This document shows positions 53,852-61,572 of a stretch of DNA of 64,000 nt, in pieces; the stretch's first letter is position 1, and every line of letters begins with the position of its first letter. The notes beneath the pieces were generated by a model that was not told the origin of the DNA, did not search any database, and worked only from the letters and a program-made list of their open reading frames with translations. Both the position numbers and the translations under genes were made by a program. This stretch comes from Roseobacter cerasinus (lineage in GTDB: Bacteria > Pseudomonadota > Alphaproteobacteria > Rhodobacterales > Rhodobacteraceae): positions 1 to 64,000 of the forward strand of contig NZ_BLIV01000005.1 in NCBI RefSeq assembly GCF_009811755.1, read 5' to 3'.

Positions 53852-55492
53852 ATGGTCGCAGCGAGATATCAAACCGCCGTCACCCTCTATCCCTATCAGA
53901 AGGTTGCGGATCAGGCCGCGTCGACACCGGCCCGGCATCCGGTTGTCATCATCGGTGGTGGCCCGGTGGGGTTAGCGCTGGCCCTCGATCTAGGACAGCG
54001 CGGAACGCCTGCGCTGGTGCTGGACGATCACGAGGGCCCCGGCCTCGGCTCGAAGGCCATCTGCTTTGCCAAGCGCACGCTCGACATTGCCACGCGTCTG
54101 GGTGCCGGGGCCGCGATGGTTGAGAAAGGGGTCGTCTGGAGCCTCGGCAAGGTCTTTCACGGGGACGGCAAGGTCTTCGAGTTCGACCTCTTGCCGGAGG
54201 ATGGCCACCGCAACCCGGCCTTCATCAACCTGCAGCAACCCTATTTCGAGACCTTCCTGTTCGACGCGATCAGGCGGGCACAAGCCGGTGGCGCGCCCAT
54301 CGAGGTGCGCGGCGGCAATAGGGTAACCGACGTCAGACCTGCAGAGGATCAGGTGGGGCTCACGGTCGATACGCCCGACGGGCCCTATGCGGTGGAGGCC
54401 GACTGGGTGATTGCCTGCGACGGTGCGCGCTCCCCCACACGGGACATGCTGGGGCTCAGCTTTGACGGTCGGGTCTTTGAGGACAGCTTCCTGATCGCCG
54501 ATGTGAAAATGCAGGCCCCCTTCCCGACCGAACGCTGGTTCTGGTTTGACCCGCCCTTCAAAGGCGCTGGCCAATCGGCTCTGCTGCACAAGCAACCCGA
54601 CGACATCTGGCGGATCGACTTCCAGCTGGGATGGGACATTGATCGGGAGGAGGAATTGAAGCCGCAGCGCATCTGCGCCCGCGTAGATGAAATGCTGTCC
54701 GCACAAACCGGAGAGGTACCGGAGTACGCGCTGGAGTGGACCTCCATCTACACCTTCCAGTGCCGCCGCATGCAGGCGTTCCGCCATGGCCGGGTGCTTT
54801 TTGCTGGGGACAGCGCGCATCAGGTATCGCCATTCGGCGCGCGCGGCGCGAACTCCGGCGTGCAGGATGCGGAAAACCTTGCCTGGAAGCTTGATCTCAT
54901 GTGCAACGGGCTGGCAGAGGACGCGCTGCTCGACACATACGCAGAGGAGCGGGAATACGCGGCGGATGAGAATATCCTCAATTCCACCCGGTCCACCGAT
55001 TTCATGACGCCGAAGTCGGAGATAAGCCAGGTCTTCCGCAACGCGGTGCTGGAACTGGCGGCGCGCGCGCCATTTGCGCGGCCTTTGGTCAATTCCGGGC
55101 GGCTCTCTGTGCCTTGCGTCTATGACGGCTTGACGCTGTTTGGCGAAGATCATCTGGACGGACCGCCTGCCACCCGCCCCGGCACCCCGGCCGTGGACTG
55201 CAAGCTGGGCCAGACGTTTCTACTGGAACGGCTGCATCCCGGCTTCACGCTGCTGGCCATAGACGCGGATACACCAGAACAGATCGAAGCGGGCGGGCTT
55301 CTGGCCCGGAGGCTGGAATTATCTGCCCAGACAAATCCCCTGCTGGCAGAGCGATATCTTGGCAACGCACCCTCCGCTGTCTATCTCATCCGGCCCGACC
55401 AGCATATCGTTGCGCGGTGGCCTACCTTTGACCATGAGGCCGTGAAGCGCGCCTCGCACATCGCCATTGGAAAGGCTGCGCCATGCCCTTGA
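53852..55492 (+). CDS. Class A FAD-dependent aromatic monooxygenase (MhpA/MhaA-like)
   Basis: A 546-residue flavoprotein hydroxylase. The FAD dinucleotide fold VVIIGGGPVGLALALDLGQR is near residue 30, the DG motif is ACDGARSPTRDMLGL, and the GD motif is LFAGDSAHQVSPFGARGANS. A thioredoxin-like C-terminal region follows, as in phenol/3-hydroxyphenylpropionate hydroxylases. In this operon it would most simply make homogentisate from 3-hydroxyphenylacetate or a related phenol; that assignment is inference. The ATG at 53852 follows GGGGGGAGG. The stop overlaps the DUF2783 gene. Confidence 0.85.
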   Translation: MVAARYQTAVTLYPYQKVADQAASTPARHPVVIIGGGPVGLALALDLGQRGTPALVLDDHEGPGLGSKAICFAKRTLDIATRLGAGAAMVEKGVVWSLGKVFHGDGKVFEFDLLPEDGHRNPAFINLQQPYFETFLFDAIRRAQAGGAPIEVRGGNRVTDVRPAEDQVGLTVDTPDGPYAVEADWVIACDGARSPTRDMLGLSFDGRVFEDSFLIADVKMQAPFPTERWFWFDPPFKGAGQSALLHKQPDDIWRIDFQLGWDIDREEELKPQRICARVDEMLSAQTGEVPEYALEWTSIYTFQCRRMQAFRHGRVLFAGDSAHQVSPFGARGANSGVQDAENLAWKLDLMCNGLAEDALLDTYAEEREYAADENILNSTRSTDFMTPKSEISQVFRNAVLELAARAPFARPLVNSGRLSVPCVYDGLTLFGEDHLDGPPATRPGTPAVDCKLGQTFLLERLHPGFTLLAIDADTPEQIEAGGLLARRLELSAQTNPLLAERYLGNAPSAVYLIRPDQHIVARWPTFDHEAVKRASHIAIGKAAPCP

Positions 55493-55665
55493 CCCTGCAC
55501 CCCAACATCACCGACCCGGATGGGTTCTATCAGGAGCTTCTCGACGCCCATGAGGGGAAGACCAAAGCCGACAGTGACGCGCTCAACGCTCGCCTGATCC
55601 TGATCCTGGCCAACCATATCGGTGACCGCGCGGTGTTGCGCGACGCGTTGGAGGCCGCAAAATGA
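55483..55665 (+). CDS. DUF2783 family small protein (60 aa)
   Basis: The short protein NITDPDGFYQELLDAHEGKT followed by ALNARLILILANHIGDRAVL matches DUF2783, which is usually encoded directly after a flavin aromatic monooxygenase. It overlaps the monooxygenase by 10 bases and maiA by 4, so all three are coupled. It may be a small partner of the hydroxylase, as in two-component 3-hydroxyphenylacetate hydroxylase; that is speculation. Confidence 0.78.
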   Translation: MPLTLHPNITDPDGFYQELLDAHEGKTKADSDALNARLILILANHIGDRAVLRDALEAAK

Positions 55666-56282
55666 GCAAAGTCGTTCTGTGGGACTACCCGCATTCCTCC
55701 GCCAGCTACCGTGTCCGCATCGCGCTCAATCTGGCAGGTATCGCCTACGACGCAGAGCAAGTCGATCTGTCACAAAAGGCCCACCGCACAGCGGAGCATC
55801 TGGCCCGCAACCCCCAAGGCCTTGTGCCGGTGCTCGACATCGACGGGCACCGCATTGCGCAATCCCTGGCGATCATCGAATATCTGGACGAGACGCGCGC
55901 GCTGGGGCTGTTGCCGCAAGATCCCGCCGCACGGGCGACCCTGCGCGCGCTGGCCTATATCATCGCTGTCGATCTGCACCCCGTCTGCAACATGTCGGTG
56001 GCCACGCACGCCACGCAAGGGCAAGAACCCGCCCGCACCAACTGGATGCGCCACTTCATCACTCCGGCGCTGATCGCCTTTGAGGCCCGGTTGGCTGCCT
56101 TCGAGCAGGCTCCCTTTGCAACAGGAGACGCGCCAAGCCTGGCCGACATCTGCCTGATCCCGCAGCTTTACAACGCGCGGCGATGGGGGGTCGACTACAG
56201 CGGTTGCGCCCGCATCCGGGCCGTTGAGGCCGCCTGCCAAACGCTTGACGCCTTCCGGGATGCAGCACCCGACGCCGCCTAA
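55662..56282 (+). CDS. maiA: Maleylacetoacetate isomerase
   Basis: A glutathione S-transferase of the zeta class that isomerises maleylacetoacetate to fumarylacetoacetate using glutathione. The protein is 206 residues, with the N-terminal active-site motif HSSASYRVRIALNLAGI (zeta SSxSxRVRIAL), NPQGLVPVLDIDG for glutathione binding and an alpha-helical C-domain. It closes the operon and completes the homogentisate-to-fumarate route. Confidence 0.93.
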   Translation: MSKVVLWDYPHSSASYRVRIALNLAGIAYDAEQVDLSQKAHRTAEHLARNPQGLVPVLDIDGHRIAQSLAIIEYLDETRALGLLPQDPAARATLRALAYIIAVDLHPVCNMSVATHATQGQEPARTNWMRHFITPALIAFEARLAAFEQAPFATGDAPSLADICLIPQLYNARRWGVDYSGCARIRAVEAACQTLDAFRDAAPDAA

Positions 56283-56291
56283 GCGGGTATT

Positions 56292-59200
56292 CTAGAGGTC
56301 AACCTCCACCACACCGCCCTCTTGCGCCGCGCGGGACTGGCAGAGGATCACGGAGGTTTCGCGTTGGGCTTTCGACAAGACAAAATCCCGATGCTCGACC
56401 TCGCCCGAAACCAAGCCGCATTTGCACACACCGCAGATCCCGTCAGAGCATTTGACATCAATCGCAACGCCGTTTTCACGCAGGACATCCGTGGCTGACC
56501 TCTCTGCGGGGACAGACAGCAGTTTGCCGGAGCGCGTCAGTTTCAGCGCAAACGCATGGTTGACGTAGTCGGGCTGCTCGGGCACCGAAAAATACTCGGA
56601 ATGGCAGGCGTCTTCAGGATACCCGGCGCACCCGGCAGCTTGCAAAACGCTGGCCATATAGCTGGCGCCACCGCAGGTATAGAGGTGCCAGCCTAACTGG
56701 TAACGTGGCAGCAGAGCATTCAGATCCGCGCGGCGGCCCTCGTCGGAGATGTGCAACTGAACGGCGTCGGCCCACGGAGACCCGGCAATCTCATCCAGCA
56801 GCGCCATACTGGCCCGTGACCGCCCTGAGTAGTGCAACTCAAACGGCTGACCTTGCGCATGCAGCTCATGTGCCATGGCCACCATCGGGGTGATCCCGAT
56901 ACCGCCCGCCATGAGGATGGATCTTGTTGCCCCAGGATCAAGCGGGAAGTGATTGATGGGTCGGGAAATGAAGACCCGCCGCCGGACCGAGAAGATCCGA
57001 TGCAGAAGCTGCGACCCGCCGCGCCCGTCCGCTTCCCTTAGAACGGCGATCTGGTACTTTGTCCGATCTGCCGGATCCCCGCACATGGAATACTGGCGCA
57101 TGAATTCCGGCGCCACCACGATGTCGAGATGCGCGCCCGCGGACCACTCCGGCAAAAGGCCCCCCTCGACCGGTGCAAACTCATATATCATGACATGCTC
57201 GGCACTGCGCTCTGCCCGGATGATCTCCACCTGAATGACGGGGCTGTCGCTAGCGGCCTCGTATCGGTGCACCGCGCTCTCATCGCCTCTCGCCAGCCGC
57301 GCCTTGTACTCCTCGGGCGTGATCAGGGCACGATAGGCCGTGATCCCAGCCTCCCGATCCATCGGGAACGGATAGGGCGCGGGCGGCGGTGCCAGAGGCG
57401 CGGGATAGACGGCCAGCGTCTGATCCTCGTATTTGAGGTCCAGATCCTTTTGCAGCGCACGCTGGTTTGGAGGATTTCGGGTCGGGCGGTACCCGCCATC
57501 TTCCTCGATCTCAAGATCCCACCACCACTTCTTGACCGGGTTCAGCGTGCCGTTGTCCACCGCGTCATCCAACCGCGCCAGCGCAGGCGCCAGCTTTGGC
57601 ACAGTCATCGCGGCCCAGCGGAAGGGTCTCTCCTTGAAGAGGCCCTCCAGATTCCACGGGCAGGTCTTCATACAGCGGCCACACATGGCCCCCCCGGACG
57701 TGGTGATCCGGTAGGTCGCGCATTTCTGGCTGTCGGATTTCCAGATTTCATAGCCATTGAACATCAGCTTCGGCCCGGCGGTGATCGCGCCTGACGGGCA
57801 TTCGCGCGCGCATTTGTTGCAGCTTTCGCAGAACCTTTGCAGGCCGAAGTCGATAGGTTTGTCATGTGCCAGTGGCAGGTCGGTTGTGATCGTACCCGAC
57901 TTCAGCCGCGGCCCCAGAAAGGGGTTGAGGATCACCTCACCGATGCGGCTGACCTCACCCAACCCTGACAGCAGCAGAAGCGGCGGTTGCAGCACTTCGC
58001 CATCCATCACCGTATGGGCCTTTGCCTCATAGCCCAGATTGCGGATCTGCCGGGCAATCACACCGCCCAGCAGGGAAAAGCGCAAGTAGGCTCGCATGCT
58101 TTGCGCCACAGCGATCCAATCGTCGCCGGACGAGCCCTCCATCGTCTCACGCCCCTGATCGATAATCATGTTGATGGCATGATCATGCGGCGGGTCGATA
58201 AGCTCGCCACGGGCGTCATGGCTGTACCAGACCCAATCGGGGCATCGCGACAGACCCACCGCATCAGCACCCAGCCAATAGCTCGTGGCCTTGATCAGAT
58301 CGGCGGCCTCTTGCGGGTCGAGGCGGGCTTTCTCTGTCGCTATCGCCCCATCCTGCAACAGCGAGAACGCGGCCAACGCGCGCCGCTGCGCCATGGACGG
58401 TGCCGCCCGGCGGATGTATTGCCCGCCTTTGGCACCGTCTTGCACTTTCTTCCCCATATCGCCGAATTGGGCACGTGCGAACATGTCGGCTCGTTTTGGA
58501 ACCCGCGCGACACGTGCCTCGTCAATGTAGGTCGTTGGTGTGTCGACCCGTTTCAATGTCTCAAACGGATGCGCGCCATCCACGAAGCGGCGTTTGGCGA
58601 AAGGCACGGCAGTTGCGGCGGTCTTGGCCGAGGCCGTCCCAAACCACCAGGCCGGGCCAAACGCGGATTTTGGCTGCGCCGGTCGCGGAACAAGGGGCTT
58701 ATCAGGCGCGAGCACAAAGGTGGTGGTGACCGCCGCCAACCCGAACCTGTCTCCGATATAGGGATGCAGCAGGCGACCATCCTCCAGCGTCGCGAGACCG
58801 GCAGCAGCCGCGAGCCTGCCAAGGTCCACATCCGAGTTGGACACAGTGTGCCCCCGAGCGTCATAACCCAGAAGACGCAGATAGTTGGCCAGGACGATGG
58901 CCGTCTCTGCTGCCAGCAGACCGGCACGATGGGACTGCGCATCCCGGATCCAGCGCCCCCCCACCTCGTCTGCCTCCGGTGTTCTCGGGTTCTCGTAAAG
59001 CAGGACCAAAGCATGGGTATGAGCGGCAATGCTGGTCGGCGGAGCGGTCACTGACTCTTTGAGATCCGCCAGCGTGCTGTCGATGCCCGCCGCGAAGGTC
59101 TTGGTCTGGCGGGTCTGTAGATCTCGCACCAGACGCGCCACATCCGGGTTTGTGAAAGCTTGGGGCAAGGTCAGATCCGGTGACAGCAAACAAACCCCAA

Positions 59201-59501
59201 CATCTGCCGCATCGGCGAAATATCCAAATGCTTTCAGATGATTGGCCCGTTCCTGTGGATCTTTGGGCGCATCTGCAACCACAGCGTTGACCGGGCCACT
59301 GCGGATCGCATCGAGCGTCGCCTGATGATCGCACATAGCGTTGATGATCGACGCAGGATCTTGTGGCCGCCGAAACGCCAGCGGACGCATGGGCGGAACC
59401 GCCCGGAGGTCTGGCCGATCTTCACGCCGGGCCAGCTGCTCGGTCGGGTACGGCCCCATGTGAACCGGGCGGGTCTTGTCGGAGAAAAACCGCATCGTCA
59501 T
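56292..59501 (-). CDS. Self-sufficient reductive dehalogenase (BhbA/NpRdhA-like) fused to an FMN/[2Fe-2S] reductase
   Basis: A 1069-residue fusion. Residues 1 to about 700 are a reductive dehalogenase module with two internal cobalamin-domain-like repeats (LGYDARGHTV near 215, LGYEAKAHTV near 490). Two 4Fe-4S ferredoxin clusters follow at about 557-620 (CESCNKCARECPSG and CGRCMKTCPWN). About 745-960 is a flavin reductase with RQYSMCGDP and LMAGGIGITPMVAMAH. About 985-1069 is a plant-type [2Fe-2S] domain (CSDGICGVCKCG and ILCQS). There is no Tat signal, unlike respiratory enzymes. BhbA and NpRdhA of this layout remove halogen from hydroxybenzoates and halophenols using NAD(P)H and B12. The ATG at 59501 follows AAGG by 5 bases; the next ATG is 2 codons on. 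Confidence 0.85.
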   Translation of the reverse strand: MTMRFFSDKTRPVHMGPYPTEQLARREDRPDLRAVPPMRPLAFRRPQDPASIINAMCDHQATLDAIRSGPVNAVVADAPKDPQERANHLKAFGYFADAADVGVCLLSPDLTLPQAFTNPDVARLVRDLQTRQTKTFAAGIDSTLADLKESVTAPPTSIAAHTHALVLLYENPRTPEADEVGGRWIRDAQSHRAGLLAAETAIVLANYLRLLGYDARGHTVSNSDVDLGRLAAAAGLATLEDGRLLHPYIGDRFGLAAVTTTFVLAPDKPLVPRPAQPKSAFGPAWWFGTASAKTAATAVPFAKRRFVDGAHPFETLKRVDTPTTYIDEARVARVPKRADMFARAQFGDMGKKVQDGAKGGQYIRRAAPSMAQRRALAAFSLLQDGAIATEKARLDPQEAADLIKATSYWLGADAVGLSRCPDWVWYSHDARGELIDPPHDHAINMIIDQGRETMEGSSGDDWIAVAQSMRAYLRFSLLGGVIARQIRNLGYEAKAHTVMDGEVLQPPLLLLSGLGEVSRIGEVILNPFLGPRLKSGTITTDLPLAHDKPIDFGLQRFCESCNKCARECPSGAITAGPKLMFNGYEIWKSDSQKCATYRITTSGGAMCGRCMKTCPWNLEGLFKERPFRWAAMTVPKLAPALARLDDAVDNGTLNPVKKWWWDLEIEEDGGYRPTRNPPNQRALQKDLDLKYEDQTLAVYPAPLAPPPAPYPFPMDREAGITAYRALITPEEYKARLARGDESAVHRYEAASDSPVIQVEIIRAERSAEHVMIYEFAPVEGGLLPEWSAGAHLDIVVAPEFMRQYSMCGDPADRTKYQIAVLREADGRGGSQLLHRIFSVRRRVFISRPINHFPLDPGATRSILMAGGIGITPMVAMAHELHAQGQPFELHYSGRSRASMALLDEIAGSPWADAVQLHISDEGRRADLNALLPRYQLGWHLYTCGGASYMASVLQAAGCAGYPEDACHSEYFSVPEQPDYVNHAFALKLTRSGKLLSVPAERSATDVLRENGVAIDVKCSDGICGVCKCGLVSGEVEHRDFVLSKAQRETSVILCQSRAAQEGGVVEVDL

Positions 59502-59631
59502 CCTGCCTTGACGTGGCCGAGGGGCGCTCTGGCGCACCAAACAATGCGGCCGGCGCCCGCACCGCTGCCGTCCGATTTCGCTGGCCTGATCACGCTATGC
59601 TCCACACTCATCGAAGTTAGTTATAGATGTT

Positions 59632-59654
59632 AATTATTTTATTTAGAAATAATT
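59632..59654. promoter_or_regulatory. AT-rich inverted repeat between dehalogenase and MarR genes
   Basis: AATTATTT and AAATAATT (perfect 8-base arms, 7-base spacer) lie in the 213-base divergent region, in a local AT-rich patch unlike its GC-rich flanks. MarR-family proteins often bind such repeats, so it is the best operator candidate for the divergent pair. Confidence 0.6.
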
Positions 59655-59714
59655 GTGAAGCTGCATTTCTGAGGCTATGCAGAAGCACACGCCCAGGTTG
59701 GTGGAGCAGGCGAT

Positions 59715-60194
59715 TTGACACAGAAAATTTCGCAGCGCAGCGCTGTGCCGACGGACTATAGGTTGCGGCACCGACTGGGGTTCAGGCTGAGCCGACTGTC
59801 TCGCCTGATGCAGAGCCGTCTCGAGGCCGACCTTGCCGATTACGGGCTGACCCGGCTGCGCTGGTGCGTTCTGTCAAGCGTGGAGATCGAAGGGCATCAC
59901 GCGCCGTCGGAGCTGGCCGAGCACATCGGGATCACGCGGCCTGCCATGTCCCGCCTGCTTAAGGCGATGATCCGCGAAGGTCTTGTCGAACGCGCCCTAG
60001 ACGACGCGGATGGCAGGTCGCGCCAGATCTCGGTCACCGAGGCCGGGCGCGCCAAGTTGCACGCGTCCTGGCGGAAGGTTGATGCCAATCAGGCGCATTT
60101 TATGTCGAAACTATCCAGCACACAGCAAGCGGCGCTGTATGACGCGCTCGACAGCCTTATGATGGGCGAATCCAAGATGTTGGATGACCTCTAG
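59715..60194 (+). CDS. MarR-family regulator divergent from reductive dehalogenase
   Basis: A 159-residue winged-helix regulator: helix-turn-helix PSELAEHIGITRPAMSRLLK and wing ERALDDADGRSRQISVTEAG. It starts with TTG (59715), with GGAG 8 bases upstream. Place and orientation suggest that it controls the dehalogenase gene, probably responding to a halogenated or hydroxylated aromatic; this is inference. Confidence 0.85.
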   Translation: MTQKISQRSAVPTDYRLRHRLGFRLSRLSRLMQSRLEADLADYGLTRLRWCVLSSVEIEGHHAPSELAEHIGITRPAMSRLLKAMIREGLVERALDDADGRSRQISVTEAGRAKLHASWRKVDANQAHFMSKLSSTQQAALYDALDSLMMGESKMLDDL

Positions 60195-60344
60195 CATCCC
60201 GGTACGGTCGACAAATACAGGCAGAACGAGGGCGCATATCGCCCATTAGGTCCAAATCGAACTACCATTTCGGCGGGCGTTAATTCATTCGCAACCACTG
60301 AGGGTCAGCTTTGCGCGCAGATTTAGTGACGCAAGGATGATGCT

Positions 60345-61499
60345 ATGCTCAAATTCACTCACGCCACAGCTGTTGCCGCTGCCTGCCTGATGGCGCTTCC
60401 GGCCTTCGCCGACGAAGGGGTCAGCGATACAACTGTGCAATTTGCCCAAGTTGCCGCCCTCGATGGGCCTGCCGCCGCTTTGGGTCTTGGCATGCAGCAA
60501 GGCATTCAGGCTGCATTCGAAGAGGTCAACCGCGCCGGGGGCATTCATGGCCGCCAGTTGCAACTGGAAAGCATGGACGACGGCTATGAGCCGAGCCGTT
60601 CTATCGACGCGGTGAATTCCGTGATTGAGAGCAATGACTACCTGGCCCTGATCGGGCCCGTCGGCACGCCGACAACCAAGGCCACGCAACCGCTTGCCAC
60701 GGACGCCGCCATGCCCATGATCGGGCCTTTCACAGGTGCCGGATTTCTGCGCGATCCGTCTTTGACCAATGTACTCAACGTCCGCGCGACCTATGATGCC
60801 GAAACCGCTGCGTGGATCGATCATCTGGTCGACGATCTTGGCCTGACCAACATTGCCATCCTGTATCAGGATGACGGTTTTGGCCGCGTTGGTCTGTCGG
60901 GTGTGACCAAAGCGCTGGACGCGCGCGGTATGAGCCTGTCTGCCGAAGGGACCTACACGCGCAACACCGTGGCCGTGAAATCTGCCCTGCTGGAAATCCG
61001 CAAAGCCAAGCCCGAGGCGGTTGTCATGGTTGGCGCTTACAAACCGCTGGCCGAGTTTATCAAACTGTCGCGCAAAATGAAGATGGACGCGACCTTTGTG
61101 ACGATCTCCTTTGTCGGCTCCAAAGCGCTCGCCGAAGAGCTGGGTCCGGACGGTGAAGGCGTGATCATCAGCCAGGTTGTGCCTCAGCCCTGGGATACCT
61201 CCTTGCCGGTGGTGGCAGAGTATCAAGCGGCACTGACAGCGGTTGACGCAAATGCCGAGCCCGGGTTTGTCTCTCTCGAAGGGTATCTGACCGGTCGTGT
61301 CGCAATCGAAGCCCTGCGCAACGCGGGCGCAGAGCTGACACGGGACAGCTATATGAATGCCCTGTCTCAGATCGGAACCGTCGATCTGGGGGGGTTCAGC
61401 CTGTCTTACGGCCCAGGCGACAACCAGGGGTCTGACAGCGTGTTCCTGACCCGCATTGGCACGGATGGCACCTTCGAAGCCGTTGCCCCCTCCAGCTAG
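60345..61499 (+). CDS. ABC transporter substrate-binding protein, LivK type
   Basis: A 384-residue periplasmic protein with a signal peptide (about 1-22, LPAFADEG) of the branched-chain amino-acid-binding family, which also binds aromatic acids. VAALDGPAAALGLGMQQGIQ and NIAILYQDDGFGRVGLSG are typical. No permease or ATPase genes follow, so it serves a remote transporter or, given the chemoreceptor next door, may work in sensing. A GC-rich hairpin follows it. Confidence 0.87.
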   Translation: MLKFTHATAVAAACLMALPAFADEGVSDTTVQFAQVAALDGPAAALGLGMQQGIQAAFEEVNRAGGIHGRQLQLESMDDGYEPSRSIDAVNSVIESNDYLALIGPVGTPTTKATQPLATDAAMPMIGPFTGAGFLRDPSLTNVLNVRATYDAETAAWIDHLVDDLGLTNIAILYQDDGFGRVGLSGVTKALDARGMSLSAEGTYTRNTVAVKSALLEIRKAKPEAVVMVGAYKPLAEFIKLSRKMKMDATFVTISFVGSKALAEELGPDGEGVIISQVVPQPWDTSLPVVAEYQAALTAVDANAEPGFVSLEGYLTGRVAIEALRNAGAELTRDSYMNALSQIGTVDLGGFSLSYGPGDNQGSDSVFLTRIGTDGTFEAVAPSS

Positions 61500-61511
61500 G
61501 TTCCGCCAAGC

Positions 61512-61534
61512 GGCGGCGCCGGATCGGCGCCGCC
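61512..61534 (+). terminator. GC-rich hairpin after binding-protein gene
   Basis: GGCGGCGCC and GGCGCCGCC (9-bp perfect arms, 5-base loop) begin 12 bases after the stop of the binding-protein gene. They probably limit read-through into the chemoreceptor gene; no T-run follows. Confidence 0.6.
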
Positions 61535-61572
61535 ACCTTCCCTCGACAGCAGCATAGTTTGAAGGATTCAGG

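Noticed and set aside
53990-55153. 387-codon frame antisense to the flavin monooxygenase
   Set aside because: Shadow frame of a GC-rich gene; no ribosome binding site and no motifs.
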